Part shown: positions 52,251 through 60,641 of the stretch, piece by piece
How the letters are laid out: each line of letters begins with the position of its first letter
How positions within the stretch are numbered: position 1 is the stretch's first letter
Assembly (NCBI GenBank): GCA_002869925.2
Contig: NEWT02000017.1
Coordinates: 26,831 to 90,830 of the forward strand
DNA length: 64,000 bases
Direction of reading: 5' to 3'
DNA from: Nitrospira sp. CG24A
GTDB taxonomy: Bacteria > Nitrospirota > Nitrospiria > Nitrospirales > Nitrospiraceae
The notes under the pieces: model-generated
What the model was told of the DNA's origin: nothing
The model's database searches: none
The model's input: the letters and a program-made list of their open reading frames with translations, nothing else
Program-made: the position numbers and the translations under genes

Positions 52251-52754
52251 TCATGATGTTGTTCTTTTTACCGCCCGTCGCGATGCCGCCTGCGCTGGTA
52301 TGCTCTTCCCGCCTTTGGATGCAGTCAGATGGTCGTGCAGCCCCCGGAGTGCAAGGAGATAGCCCGTCGGGCCCAGGCCTGAAATTTGTCCGATCGAGAC
52401 TCCTGAAATATAGGATCGGTGACGAAATTCTTCCCGCTGATAAATATTGGACAGATGTACTTCAATCGTCGGCAGCCCAACTGCAGCAATTGCGTCACGA
52501 ATGGCGATGCTGGTGTGGGTGTAGGCTGCAGGATTAATAATGATCCCGTCGTATTCCTCCCGAGCCTCTTGAATCCAGGTCACCAACTCTCCTTCACTAT
52601 TCGATTGGCGCAGGTCCACTTTCACTGCCAGCTCATCCGCCAATTTCATGATGGCTGCGTCCATAGCTTTAAGGGAAAGCGTGCCATATAGGGATGGCTC
52701 TCTGCTCCCGAGGAGATTGAGATTGGGGCCGTGTAGGACTCGTATTCGCAGCAT
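52251..52754 (-). CDS. aroQ: 3-dehydroquinate dehydratase, type II
   Basis: A 167-residue dodecameric dehydroquinase with [23 protein letters not shown] (catalytic Tyr in the lid), [34 protein letters not shown] (catalytic His) and [17 protein letters not shown]. It performs the third step of the shikimate pathway. The last 15 residues ([19 protein letters not shown]) are a basic extension. The gene opens the aroQ-efp-accB-accC operon. Confidence 0.95.
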   Translation of the reverse strand: MLRIRVLHGPNLNLLGSREPSLYGTLSLKAMDAAIMKLADELAVKVDLRQSNSEGELVTWIQEAREEYDGIIINPAAYTHTSIAIRDAIAAVGLPTIEVHLSNIYQREEFRHRSYISGVSIGQISGLGPTGYLLALRGLHDHLTASKGGKSIPAQAASRRAVKRTTS

Positions 52755-53039
52755 ATCGCACTGTTCACATAAGTTACGTAGCGAGTCCGAATCCCTCTAA
52801 TACAATCCAGCAGAGCGGCATTGTAGCAGCCTGCCTGGGACCGGTCAAACTTGTGGAGCGCCATGCGTTACAGCTGTGGTCCCTCTGGTATCTTCTGTGA
52901 ACCCGCGAAGCATGTCCTCCTTCGCCAAGGCTTCGGAGGACACCCGCTACGCATTCCTCCAGGGCGTGATCCATTCTCCGTAGCAGCCTACTGCGAAGGA
53001 CGGGCAGTAGTGGCTCCCTGCAGAGGCGGGTGAAAAGTC

Positions 53040-53780
53040 TTAGGAAGCTTTGCGGTGTGACTCGTTCACAGAGTCACGATCGTGACGACGGGATTGAATC
53101 CTATACAGCCAGGACTCTAACTGCACCACGACGTCAGCACGAGGCGTTGAAGAAGACTGCACAGCAGTCTCGGCGGGTGGGGAACCTGACTCCAGGTCTG
53201 CGGGCCGCTCCCCTATATGATCCGTAGGGTCTGGGGCTGTCTCCGTGGATGTGGTTGCCGCAACCTGTGACACAGCAGAGACAGTCTCCGGTTCGCCCTT
53301 CATTGATTTCGAACGCTCCGATGGCACAGGCGTAGCCGGTTCTTTCTTCTGAGCCTGTGGTCCACTGAGAGCAGATTGGATTGAGAGCGCTTCTTCATCA
53401 CGCGGGTTGATGGCCAGTATCAGCGAACAGGATTGCCGCGCGGACTCCATGAGCCCCTGGCTCTGGTAAATCTTTATCAGGGTTCGGTGGGCCCGCAGGT
53501 TTTCGGGACTTAACCTGACAGATTCTTCCAGAATCGCCTTGGCTTTTGTGGCCTGACCCAACTGGTCGTAGACACGTCCGAGGGCGACCATGGCCGTAAT
53601 AAAGCCAGGATACAGGGTCAGACCATCTTCGAGCACGCCCGCGGCTTCTTGCCACATGCCGGCTTTTCCGTACTCTTCAGCCAGTGGCATAAATACTTTG
53701 GAGCGTGGATCCTTGGCTAACTGGAGAGCCAGTCGGTCGATTTCCAGGGCGCTCTCGGCGGATTGCTGATTCTGAGCCAT
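53040..53780 (-). CDS. TPR-repeat protein
   Basis: A 246-residue protein. Residues about 25-135 contain three to four tetratricopeptide repeats (WQEAAGVLEDGLTLYPG, TKAKAILEESVRLSPENLRAH, ESARQSCSLILAINPRDEEA). The remaining 100 residues are low-complexity Pro/Ser/Thr/Glu followed by a short helix (VVVQLESWLYRIQ) that might contact a partner. It has no signal peptide. It is the last gene, 6 bp after coaBC, of a long operon. Confidence 0.8.
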   Translation of the reverse strand: MAQNQQSAESALEIDRLALQLAKDPRSKVFMPLAEEYGKAGMWQEAAGVLEDGLTLYPGFITAMVALGRVYDQLGQATKAKAILEESVRLSPENLRAHRTLIKIYQSQGLMESARQSCSLILAINPRDEEALSIQSALSGPQAQKKEPATPVPSERSKSMKGEPETVSAVSQVAATTSTETAPDPTDHIGERPADLESGSPPAETAVQSSSTPRADVVVQLESWLYRIQSRRHDRDSVNESHRKAS

Positions 53781-53786
53781 AGGATG

Positions 53787-55052
53787 CTAGCGTCCTCCCA
53801 TCACTGTCGTGGGGGTTTGGCTGGATTGTCTGGCGCGAAAGAGTTCATGCGCCCGGCTCAAAATCGCATCGGCAAGCGCACGTTTTGGCATGAGGGGTAG
53901 TTCTGTCATGATCCCCTGACGGTCGATCAATGTCGCTGCGTTCTGATCGCTACCGAATCCCGCTCCTTCCCTCGTAACATCGTTGGCCACGATCAGGTCG
54001 AGGCCTTTTGCTGTCAGCTTGGCTTGTGCATGAGCGATAAGATCGCTGGTCTCAGCGGCAAAGCCGACCAGAAGTTGCGTAGTTCGTTGTGCAGATAAGG
54101 AAGCCAGAATGTCAGTGGTTCGTTCAAGATTGAGTGTCTCGGCTATTTGGCCCTGTTTTTTGATTTTTTGCGAGGCAGGGTGTGTTGGGCGGAAGTCTGC
54201 GACAGCCGCAGCCATAATCACAGTGGTCGACCAGGCAAGACGCATGGATAACACTTGCAACATCTCTTCAGCCGTAGCCACCGCCACGACCTCGATACCT
54301 CTTGGAGTCGGTAATGCCGTCGGGCCAGTGACAAGGACCACCTGCGCGCCCCGTGCCTGGGCTGCTTCGGCGACAGCATAGCCCATCTTTCCGGAAGAGC
54401 GGTTCGAAATAAATCGCACCGGATCGATCGGCTCCTGTGTCGGACCGGCCGAGACCAGAACGCGATGCCCTTGCCAATCGCGTTGTGGAGCCAGCGCCAC
54501 TTGAACCGCCTCCAATATCCTACCTTCTGCGGCCAAACGGCCTTGGCCGATCTGCCCAGAAGCGAGCGGACCTAGTTCTGGAGTGACAATGACCGTTCCC
54601 CTTGCACGCAACGTGTTCACATGCTCTTGAACAGATGGATGCGTCCACATCCCGCCATCCATGGCAGGGGCCATGATCAACGGGCACTGCGACGTCAGAA
54701 GCATGGTCGAGAGCAGATTGTCTCCGAGGCCCAACGCTGCCTTTGCAAGACAATGAGCGGTGGCCGGCGCAATGATGATCGCATCTGCCTGTGCAGGCAA
54801 TGACAAATGTTTCATTTCCTGATGTGCTTCGAACATATCTGTCGAGACCGGATGACCTGAGAGCACTTCAAACGTGAGCGCGGTGACGAATTTCGTGGCC
54901 GAGTGCGTCATCACGACATGCACAACCGCCCCTTCACGGATCAAGCTCCGGAGCAATGCCACAGCTTTATAGGCTGCAATGCTGCCGGTCACGCCAAGCA
55001 CGATCCGTTTCCCGATCAATGTTGGGCCGATTGAATCGGAACTCTTCACCAC
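53787..55052 (-). CDS. coaBC: Bifunctional phosphopantothenoylcysteine decarboxylase / phosphopantothenate-cysteine ligase
   Basis: 421 residues. The FMN decarboxylase half has VTGSIAAYKAVALLR, the catalytic-type His in MTHSATKFV, and the substrate motif APAMDGGMWTHP, with Asp where E. coli has the Asn of PAMN. The clamp segment reads LASGQIGQGRL, with Ser instead of the usual Cys. The CoaB half has VSAGPTQEPIDPVRFISNRSSGKMGYA. Both are consecutive steps of CoA synthesis, and coaD lies at 7.4 kb. It starts 9 bp after rpoZ. Confidence 0.93.
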   Translation of the reverse strand: MVKSSDSIGPTLIGKRIVLGVTGSIAAYKAVALLRSLIREGAVVHVVMTHSATKFVTALTFEVLSGHPVSTDMFEAHQEMKHLSLPAQADAIIIAPATAHCLAKAALGLGDNLLSTMLLTSQCPLIMAPAMDGGMWTHPSVQEHVNTLRARGTVIVTPELGPLASGQIGQGRLAAEGRILEAVQVALAPQRDWQGHRVLVSAGPTQEPIDPVRFISNRSSGKMGYAVAEAAQARGAQVVLVTGPTALPTPRGIEVVAVATAEEMLQVLSMRLAWSTTVIMAAAVADFRPTHPASQKIKKQGQIAETLNLERTTDILASLSAQRTTQLLVGFAAETSDLIAHAQAKLTAKGLDLIVANDVTREGAGFGSDQNAATLIDRQGIMTELPLMPKRALADAILSRAHELFRARQSSQTPTTVMGGR

Positions 55053-55061
55053 TGACTCCTC

Positions 55062-55421
55062 TTACTCCCCGCTCTCGGCCACCACCGGCGGCTTTGGGGA
55101 ATCGTCGACATAGACGCTCAGTTCTTTCTTGATCTCTTTCGCATCGTCGCCGGTCATCAAGGCAATGCGCTCCATTTCGCCTTCTTTACCACGCTTCGAC
55201 TCTTTCATGGCATCCCGCGCTTCCTGGCCGATGAGATAGGTGACCTGCCCTCGGAGAACTTCATCAAGGGCAATCGTCGTTTCTTTGGTGAAGCGTGAGG
55301 GGGCATGACGTGAACCCTGGACAATATGTTTCGCCCGCTGGGCCGCAATAATCGTCAGCCGGTGACGTGAATCGAATTCGCCTTCTTTATATTGGGGCAA
55401 GACTCTTAACATGTCGCTCAT
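55062..55421 (-). CDS. rpoZ: RNA polymerase omega subunit
   Basis: A 119-residue omega homologue with SRHRLTIIAAQRAKHIVQGS near residue 18, KETTIALDEVLRGQVTYLI, and a charged C-terminal tail. It stabilises beta-prime. The start overlaps gmk by 4 bp, and gmk-rpoZ-coaBC is a common conserved order. Confidence 0.93.
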   Translation of the reverse strand: MSDMLRVLPQYKEGEFDSRHRLTIIAAQRAKHIVQGSRHAPSRFTKETTIALDEVLRGQVTYLIGQEARDAMKESKRGKEGEMERIALMTGDDAKEIKKELSVYVDDSPKPPVVAESGE

Positions 55422-56152
55422 GGATCCGGTACTCCTTTGGGTGAAGGAAGATCTTTGCGATCTTCAGTTTTCTGTTCATCGTCAAGAATGAAATTATTCT
55501 CGAGCCAGGTCATATTCAAACGTTTTGTCTTCAAGCGTTCAGACCAGAAGATGCTTTCGAGATCGCGAAGGGATCGGCCGAGATCTTCATTACGGACGAC
55601 ATAGGCGTATTCGCGATAACTCCACACCTCTTCTTTTACTTTGTTGAGCCGCCCCTGAATCTCTTCCGCGGTATCGGAGGCACGAGTCTGAAGACGGGAT
55701 TTCAGCACGGCCATCGAGGGAGGGAGAATAAAGATCGACACAGAATCTTCGAATCGTTTCTTAACCTGCATGGCGCCTTGTACATCGATCTCTAATAACA
55801 CATCCATCCCCTGCTCGATCTTTTCGGTCAGTGATTTCCGTGGCGTTCCATAGAGATGACCGTACACATGCGCCCACTCGACAAACTCATTCCGATCGAT
55901 CATCTCTCGAAATGGCTGCTCGTCAATGAAAAAATACTCACGCCCATGCTCTTCGCCTGGCCGAGGCTTCCTCGTGGTATAGGAAATTGAATGCCACAAC
56001 CCCGGGAGCTTCGCCGTCAGTTGCTTACACAGAGTTGTCTTCCCCGTCCCGGATGGTGCGGAGATAATGAAAAGAATCCCTCGCCTCTCCGTCGAGGAAC
56101 GTGGGTGGCCCGATGCCGGTATGGGAGAGCTGATTGTAGGGACTGAATTCAT
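55418..56152 (-). CDS. gmk: Guanylate kinase
   Basis: A 244-residue kinase that phosphorylates GMP. FIISAPSGTGKTTLCKQL is the P-loop, with SYTTRKPRPGEEHGREYFF, the GMP-binding EFVEWAHVYGHLYGT and LEIDVQGAMQVKKRF following. It carries N- and C-terminal extensions of about 25 residues (RSSTERRG; EDRKDLPSPKGVPDP). It overlaps yicC by 4 bp on one side and rpoZ by 4 bp on the other. Confidence 0.96.
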   Translation of the reverse strand: MNSVPTISSPIPASGHPRSSTERRGILFIISAPSGTGKTTLCKQLTAKLPGLWHSISYTTRKPRPGEEHGREYFFIDEQPFREMIDRNEFVEWAHVYGHLYGTPRKSLTEKIEQGMDVLLEIDVQGAMQVKKRFEDSVSIFILPPSMAVLKSRLQTRASDTAEEIQGRLNKVKEEVWSYREYAYVVRNEDLGRSLRDLESIFWSERLKTKRLNMTWLENNFILDDEQKTEDRKDLPSPKGVPDP

Positions 56153-57027
56153 TCGACGTTCTGGACCTGTTCACGAATGCGTTCGAGCTCGGCCTTCATC
56201 TGGACGACGTGACCTGCGATTTCCGCATCATTCGCTTTGGAACCGATCGTATTCACTTCGCGCCCGATTTCTTGAAGCAGAAAGTCAAGTGTTTTGCCTA
56301 TGGACTCTGCACGGTCAAGCGTCTGCTCAAACTGTATCATATGCGAGTCTAGTCTGACTATTTCTTCCGTAATATCGCCACGGTCCGCGTATACTGCCAA
56401 CTCCTGGTGGAGACGGGGAAGATCAGGAATCTCCGATCCCAACAGCTTCTCTACCCGCCCCTTCATTTTCACGAACATTTCCTGGGCTAACAATGGAGTC
56501 CGTGCCGCGACACTCGTACGGTGTCCTCGGATCGTCTGAATCCGTGAGCCCATATCCTCTGCCAGGGCCTTGCCTTCGCGTGTTCGCATGCCCTCAAGAT
56601 CCGACAGGGCCTCTGTCATCAATTGCTGAGACACCTTTGCCAGTTTAGGGTCTTCCGCCGGTTGATCCGATACCGACAGCACATCACGAAACCCCGCCAC
56701 GAGCGCAAGATCAATGGGGCCACTCAGCTTCAGCGATTTTTTGAGCGTACGGAGGGCCTGATGGTACTGTTTTGCGAGGGGTTGGTCAAGATTGACGCTT
56801 CCAGCCCGGCCTTTGCCGGCCTGGACAGTGACGGTGATGTCAATTCGTCCACGCGTACAGCGTTGCTGGATGGATTTTTTGAATACGTCTTCCAGATGAC
56901 TCAAAGGCCGGGGAAGACGGCAGGAAACTTCAAGGAAACGATGGTTGACGGAACGTATTTCCACCGTCACAGATCCATCCTGCCATGGGGCTTGTCGTCG
57001 GCCGAAACCGGTCATGCTTCGAGTCAT
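56149..57027 (-). CDS. yicC: YicC-family endoribonuclease-like protein
   Basis: 292 residues from the ATG at 57027, which overlaps the nth stop (ATGA); a longer frame to 57147 lies inside nth. SMTGFGRRQAPWQDGSVTVEIRSVNHRFLEVSCRLP at the start and GREVNTIGSKANDAEIAGHVVQMKAELERIREQVQNVE at the end are the family marks. YicC proteins are toroidal endoribonucleases that act on small RNA; the target here is unknown. Confidence 0.92.
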   Translation of the reverse strand: MTRSMTGFGRRQAPWQDGSVTVEIRSVNHRFLEVSCRLPRPLSHLEDVFKKSIQQRCTRGRIDITVTVQAGKGRAGSVNLDQPLAKQYHQALRTLKKSLKLSGPIDLALVAGFRDVLSVSDQPAEDPKLAKVSQQLMTEALSDLEGMRTREGKALAEDMGSRIQTIRGHRTSVAARTPLLAQEMFVKMKGRVEKLLGSEIPDLPRLHQELAVYADRGDITEEIVRLDSHMIQFEQTLDRAESIGKTLDFLLQEIGREVNTIGSKANDAEIAGHVVQMKAELERIREQVQNVE

Positions 57028-57686
57028 TGGGGACCTTTCTCTTTCCACGTACAATGCCGGTAGATCGAACACGTGCTGCACTGAGGTTTTCTGGCAAGAC
57101 ACACATAGCGGCCATGCAGTAACAAGCGCTGCGAGACGGCTGTCCACTGAGACTTCGGCATGAGCTGCTGCAGGTCCTGTTCGACCAGATCTGGATTATC
57201 TGATCGGGTCAGACCAAGTCGCTTCGCGACGCGCTTAACATGAGTATCGACGACGATACTGGGTTGGCCGAAGGCGGTCCCAAGAATGACGTTGGCTGTT
57301 TTTCTTCCGACGCCCGGTAAGGTGATCAACTCTTCCATTTTTTCAGGAACTTGTTCACTAAAGCGTTCGGTTACCGCTTTGCCGCAGGCGACAAGATGCT
57401 TTGCCTTGTTCTTAAAAAAACCGGTGGACCGAATAATCTGTTCGACGTCAGAAAGATGCGCGGCTGCCAGTTCTGCCGGTTGCCGATAGCGCTGAAAGAG
57501 AGTGGGAGTGACCTGGTTCACCCGCTGATCGGTACATTGAGCGGAGAGGATCGTGGCGACAAGCAACTCCCACGGGGAACGATGATCCAGTTCCATCTTC
57601 GGACTTGGCATCGCATGCTGAAGCGACTTTGCAATCGCTCCAAGTCGTGTTCGAGTATCCAATAAAGGTGAAGATTTCGTTGCCAT
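57024..57686 (-). CDS. nth: Endonuclease III
   Basis: 220 residues from ATG 57686; a TTG at 57737 is an alternative but would overlap hflX. The helix-hairpin-helix LPGVGRKTANVIL with the catalytic Lys, the Asp of VVDTHVKRVAKRLGL, and the iron-sulfur cluster motif C-x6-C-x2-C-x5-C (CLARKPQCSTCSIYRHC) are intact. It excises oxidised pyrimidines. Nested in tsaD-hflX-nth-yicC. Confidence 0.95.
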   Translation of the reverse strand: MATKSSPLLDTRTRLGAIAKSLQHAMPSPKMELDHRSPWELLVATILSAQCTDQRVNQVTPTLFQRYRQPAELAAAHLSDVEQIIRSTGFFKNKAKHLVACGKAVTERFSEQVPEKMEELITLPGVGRKTANVILGTAFGQPSIVVDTHVKRVAKRLGLTRSDNPDLVEQDLQQLMPKSQWTAVSQRLLLHGRYVCLARKPQCSTCSIYRHCTWKEKGPQ

Positions 57687-57720
57687 AGCTGATGTCAGAA
57701 TAATTCGATTGTGCAGCGGG

Positions 57721-59406
57721 TTAAGGGCGAGAAGCAAGTGTAGGTCCCTGGGTCGTCAATTTCTTCGACGACCCATCCAGTGGCACAAGGTCAGCCAATC
57801 GCTCTTCGAGGTGCCGGAGCAACGGGGGTAAGGTTTCCGGCTGCAACGCCGAAATCCCGATCGCGGCGTAGCGCCGGCAGAGTACTTCTGCTTGCCCGGC
57901 CGGAAGCTGGTCACACTTATTGAAAACAAGAACTCGTGGTATCTGATCCAGGGCAAGGCTTTGAAGCACGGTCTCGACCGATGCAATGTGGGCAGCGAGA
58001 TCTTTCGCCCCCGCATCGACAACGTGCAAGAGAAGATCTGCATCGCGCATCTCGTCCAAGGTCGTTCTGAATGCTGCCACGAGATCTTTGGGCAGATCTC
58101 GAATAAATCCCACCGTGTCCGTGAGAATGACTTCACGGCCATGCGGGAAATGCAGCCTGCGGCTCGTGGTATCAAGTGTTTCGAATACGCGCGGAGCGGT
58201 GCTGACTTCACTGTTCGTTAAGACGTTGAGCAACGTCGATTTGCCGGCATTCGTGTAGCCCACGATGGAGAGGACGGGAAAGGCCTGCCGAACTCGACGC
58301 GATCGCCTTTGGTCTTGATGACGGGCAAAGGCTTCAATCTCCCTCTCCAAATGGTCGATGCGCTCTCTGATACGACGTCGATCTGTTTCGAGCTTCGTTT
58401 CGCCAGGCCCTCTGCTCCCGATGCCGCCACCCAAACGTGAGAGGCTGACTCCCTGGCCGGAGAGACGCGGAAGTAGATACCGGAGCTGTGCCAATTCGAC
58501 CTGCACTTTACCTTCTCGACTATGGGCTCGTTGGGCAAAGATGTCGAGAATCAGCTGGGTCCGATCGATCACGGTGAGGTCGGTGATCTCATCAATGGCC
58601 CGTAGTTGTGCGGGGGCTAAATCTTGATCGAAAATGAGCAGGTCTGCGCCTTTCTGCATCGCGTGCATCAGCACATCTTTGAGTTTGCCGCTCCCCAGTT
58701 GAAATCGATGATGACCGCTCTGTGTACGCTGCACCAACCGATCGATCACCGTGAGGTCTGCCGAAGAAGCCAGTTCTGCTAATTCGACAAGGCGTTCCTC
58801 TTGGTCAGCCTTGTTCTGAGGCGAGGCGCTCACAAGAATGGCTGTGGGCTTTTGCGCCATCGTATGAGATCCGCTCTGACGTTGAAGATCTGCTTCCAGT
58901 TCGCGAATGAATGTATCGAAGTTCACCGGGCATTGATGCACCAACGTGGGCTTCAAAAGCGTATACAACTCTCCCTGCGGACTGGGTGGATTCAGATGGG
59001 CCAAGGAAAGCAGCCCAGGCTCGCCTTTGGGAGTGACCGCCATCGTTCCGATCATGTCGAGTCTGAGCAAGCCCAACAGCGTGAGGTCTTCTTGAGTCAG
59101 AGGCTGCTCCTTTGGATGCGACCGGATCAACCGAAGACCTCGCAACGACCGCGGGCTCGCTCGAAAGGCAGTCAGGGTCGTTGGCGAGGGCTCGGTACCG
59201 GACCCGACCAGAACATCTTGCACCGCGCCACGCCTGGTAATGACCAGACCTATCGGGCGCCGAATTTCATGCGTAAATTGTGCGAGAGTTTTTGCCGCTT
59301 CAGGCGATAACACTTCGTCTGCGGACATCCGGCGGCGATACAGCCGCTCAAGCATGGCGAGCTGGCCGGCGCGGAGACCAAGAACCTGTCCGTGGATTTC
59401 TGGAAT
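57721..59406 (-). CDS. hflX: GTPase HflX
   Basis: 544 residues from the first ATG (59355), probably 561 if translation begins at ATT 59406. The N-terminal domain has RRRMSADEVLSPEAAKTLAQ, GSGKLKDVL and DQDLAPAQLRAIDE, then RLGGGIGSRGPGETKLE, G1 GYTNAGKSTL, G3 DTVGF and G4 NKCD. HflX splits stalled ribosomes after heat shock. The codons upstream of the first ATG encode IHGQVLGLRAGQLA, which continues the family's N-terminal pattern, yet hold no ATG, GTG or TTG. AAGGA lies 10 bp before the ATT. Confidence 0.93.
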   Translation of the reverse strand: MPEIHGQVLGLRAGQLAMLERLYRRRMSADEVLSPEAAKTLAQFTHEIRRPIGLVITRRGAVQDVLVGSGTEPSPTTLTAFRASPRSLRGLRLIRSHPKEQPLTQEDLTLLGLLRLDMIGTMAVTPKGEPGLLSLAHLNPPSPQGELYTLLKPTLVHQCPVNFDTFIRELEADLQRQSGSHTMAQKPTAILVSASPQNKADQEERLVELAELASSADLTVIDRLVQRTQSGHHRFQLGSGKLKDVLMHAMQKGADLLIFDQDLAPAQLRAIDEITDLTVIDRTQLILDIFAQRAHSREGKVQVELAQLRYLLPRLSGQGVSLSRLGGGIGSRGPGETKLETDRRRIRERIDHLEREIEAFARHQDQRRSRRVRQAFPVLSIVGYTNAGKSTLLNVLTNSEVSTAPRVFETLDTTSRRLHFPHGREVILTDTVGFIRDLPKDLVAAFRTTLDEMRDADLLLHVVDAGAKDLAAHIASVETVLQSLALDQIPRVLVFNKCDQLPAGQAEVLCRRYAAIGISALQPETLPPLLRHLEERLADLVPLDGSSKKLTTQGPTLASRP

Positions 59407-59432
59407 GGGCGTCGTTTCCTTTTCGTCGTCGA

Positions 59433-60491
59433 TTACATTGTGCGTGCGAACGATGAAACCAGTGAGGCCTGGGCATCGATGTCTAACGGGGCACGGAGAC
59501 CTGCGAGAAGGGCCCGCCTTCCTGCTGCTGCGATCATTGCAGCGTTATCGGTACAGTAGGCTAACGGGGGAAGGCTGAGCTCTAGGCCTTCGGACGCCGC
59601 TCGTTGTTGGAGCAGTCCACGTAATCGAGAATTGGCCGACACCCCTCCGACAACGGCCAAGGCACGTGCGCCAGATGCCCGAACCGCAGCAAACGCTTTG
59701 TGGACCAAGACGTCCACAATCGCTTCTTGATAGCCGGCCGCTAAGTCAGCGGCCTGTGCTGCTCGGAGGCGTTCGGGTATGGATTGAAGTTTGTACAGCA
59801 AGGCTGTTTTTAAACCGCTGAAACTAAAGTCAAGACTCCCACCTTTCAGATACGACCGGGGAAACACAATCGCCTCTGGGTTTCCCTGTCGAGCTAAGCG
59901 ATCAATGGCTGGGCCACCAGGATACTCCAGCCCAAGTAACTGAGCGCCCTTGTCAAAAGCCTCCCCTGCTGCATCATCTCTTGTAGACCCCAGGAGACGA
60001 TAATACCCACTCACCTCTTTGTAATAGAGATGGGTATGCCCCCCCGATACGACCAGAACAACACAGGGTAATGGGAATGCCGGATCTTTCAGCCAAGCGG
60101 AGGCAATGTGGCCTTCAAGGTGGCTCACGCAAGCCATGGGAATATTTAAGACATAGGCAAGGGCTTTGGCATAGTTGACTCCGACAAGCAGCGCGCCGGC
60201 TAAACCCGGTCCTTGCGTCACGGCGATTCCTGTGAGATCCGACCATGCAAGGCCGGATTGTTGTACGGCCTCTGATGACACCTCTTCAATCAATTCAATA
60301 TGCGCACGGGAAGCGAGTTCAGGAACGACGCCGCCGAATCGACGGTGCACCGCATGTTGCGAAGCAATCATGTTTGAGAGGACTGTGCCGTCTGCGGCCA
60401 GTACCGATGCGGCTGTTTCATCGCATGACGTCTCAATGCCCAGGATAGGCCCTGGCACCCAGGTTGCTGCAGGCGGTTCAACTGCTGTCAT
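59433..60491 (-). CDS. tsaD: tRNA threonylcarbamoyltransferase TsaD
   Basis: 352 residues from the ATG at 60491, preceded by GAAGG; the longer frame from 60587 runs into the clpC terminator hairpin. GIETSCDETAASVL, ASRAHIELI, metal-binding HLEGHIASAWL and LVVSGGHTHLYY, and GLEYPGGPAIDRLA are typical. It transfers the carbamoyl group made by TsaC to A37 of tRNA. hflX follows on the same strand. Confidence 0.96.
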   Translation of the reverse strand: MTAVEPPAATWVPGPILGIETSCDETAASVLAADGTVLSNMIASQHAVHRRFGGVVPELASRAHIELIEEVSSEAVQQSGLAWSDLTGIAVTQGPGLAGALLVGVNYAKALAYVLNIPMACVSHLEGHIASAWLKDPAFPLPCVVLVVSGGHTHLYYKEVSGYYRLLGSTRDDAAGEAFDKGAQLLGLEYPGGPAIDRLARQGNPEAIVFPRSYLKGGSLDFSFSGLKTALLYKLQSIPERLRAAQAADLAAGYQEAIVDVLVHKAFAAVRASGARALAVVGGVSANSRLRGLLQQRAASEGLELSLPPLAYCTDNAAMIAAAGRRALLAGLRAPLDIDAQASLVSSFARTM

Positions 60492-60561
60492 GATATTACC
60501 TTCGACAATTACGCCACTGCGACCGCCTGCCATTTCCCGATTCTGAGAGTGGCGAAATAAT

Positions 60562-60596
60562 ACGGCCCTTGTGGCCACTAGCGCCACAAGGGCCGT
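60562..60596 (-). terminator. Intrinsic terminator of clpC
   Basis: A perfect 14-bp stem ACGGCCCTTGTGGC (60562-60575) / GCCACAAGGGCCGT (60583-60596) with a 7-nt loop. Reading leftward after clpC, the stem is followed by ATTATTTCGCC, a weak U-rich tract. It separates clpC from the tsaD operon. Confidence 0.75.
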
Positions 60597-60641
60597 GCGT
60601 ACGTTCCACGATGACCTTGCGCAGGTATCGCGCTGGAGATA

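Noticed and set aside
52905-52975. Small structured element GTCCTCC...GGAGGAC after aroQ
   Set aside because: Only a 7-bp stem and no second copy in the window; too weak for a separate feature.
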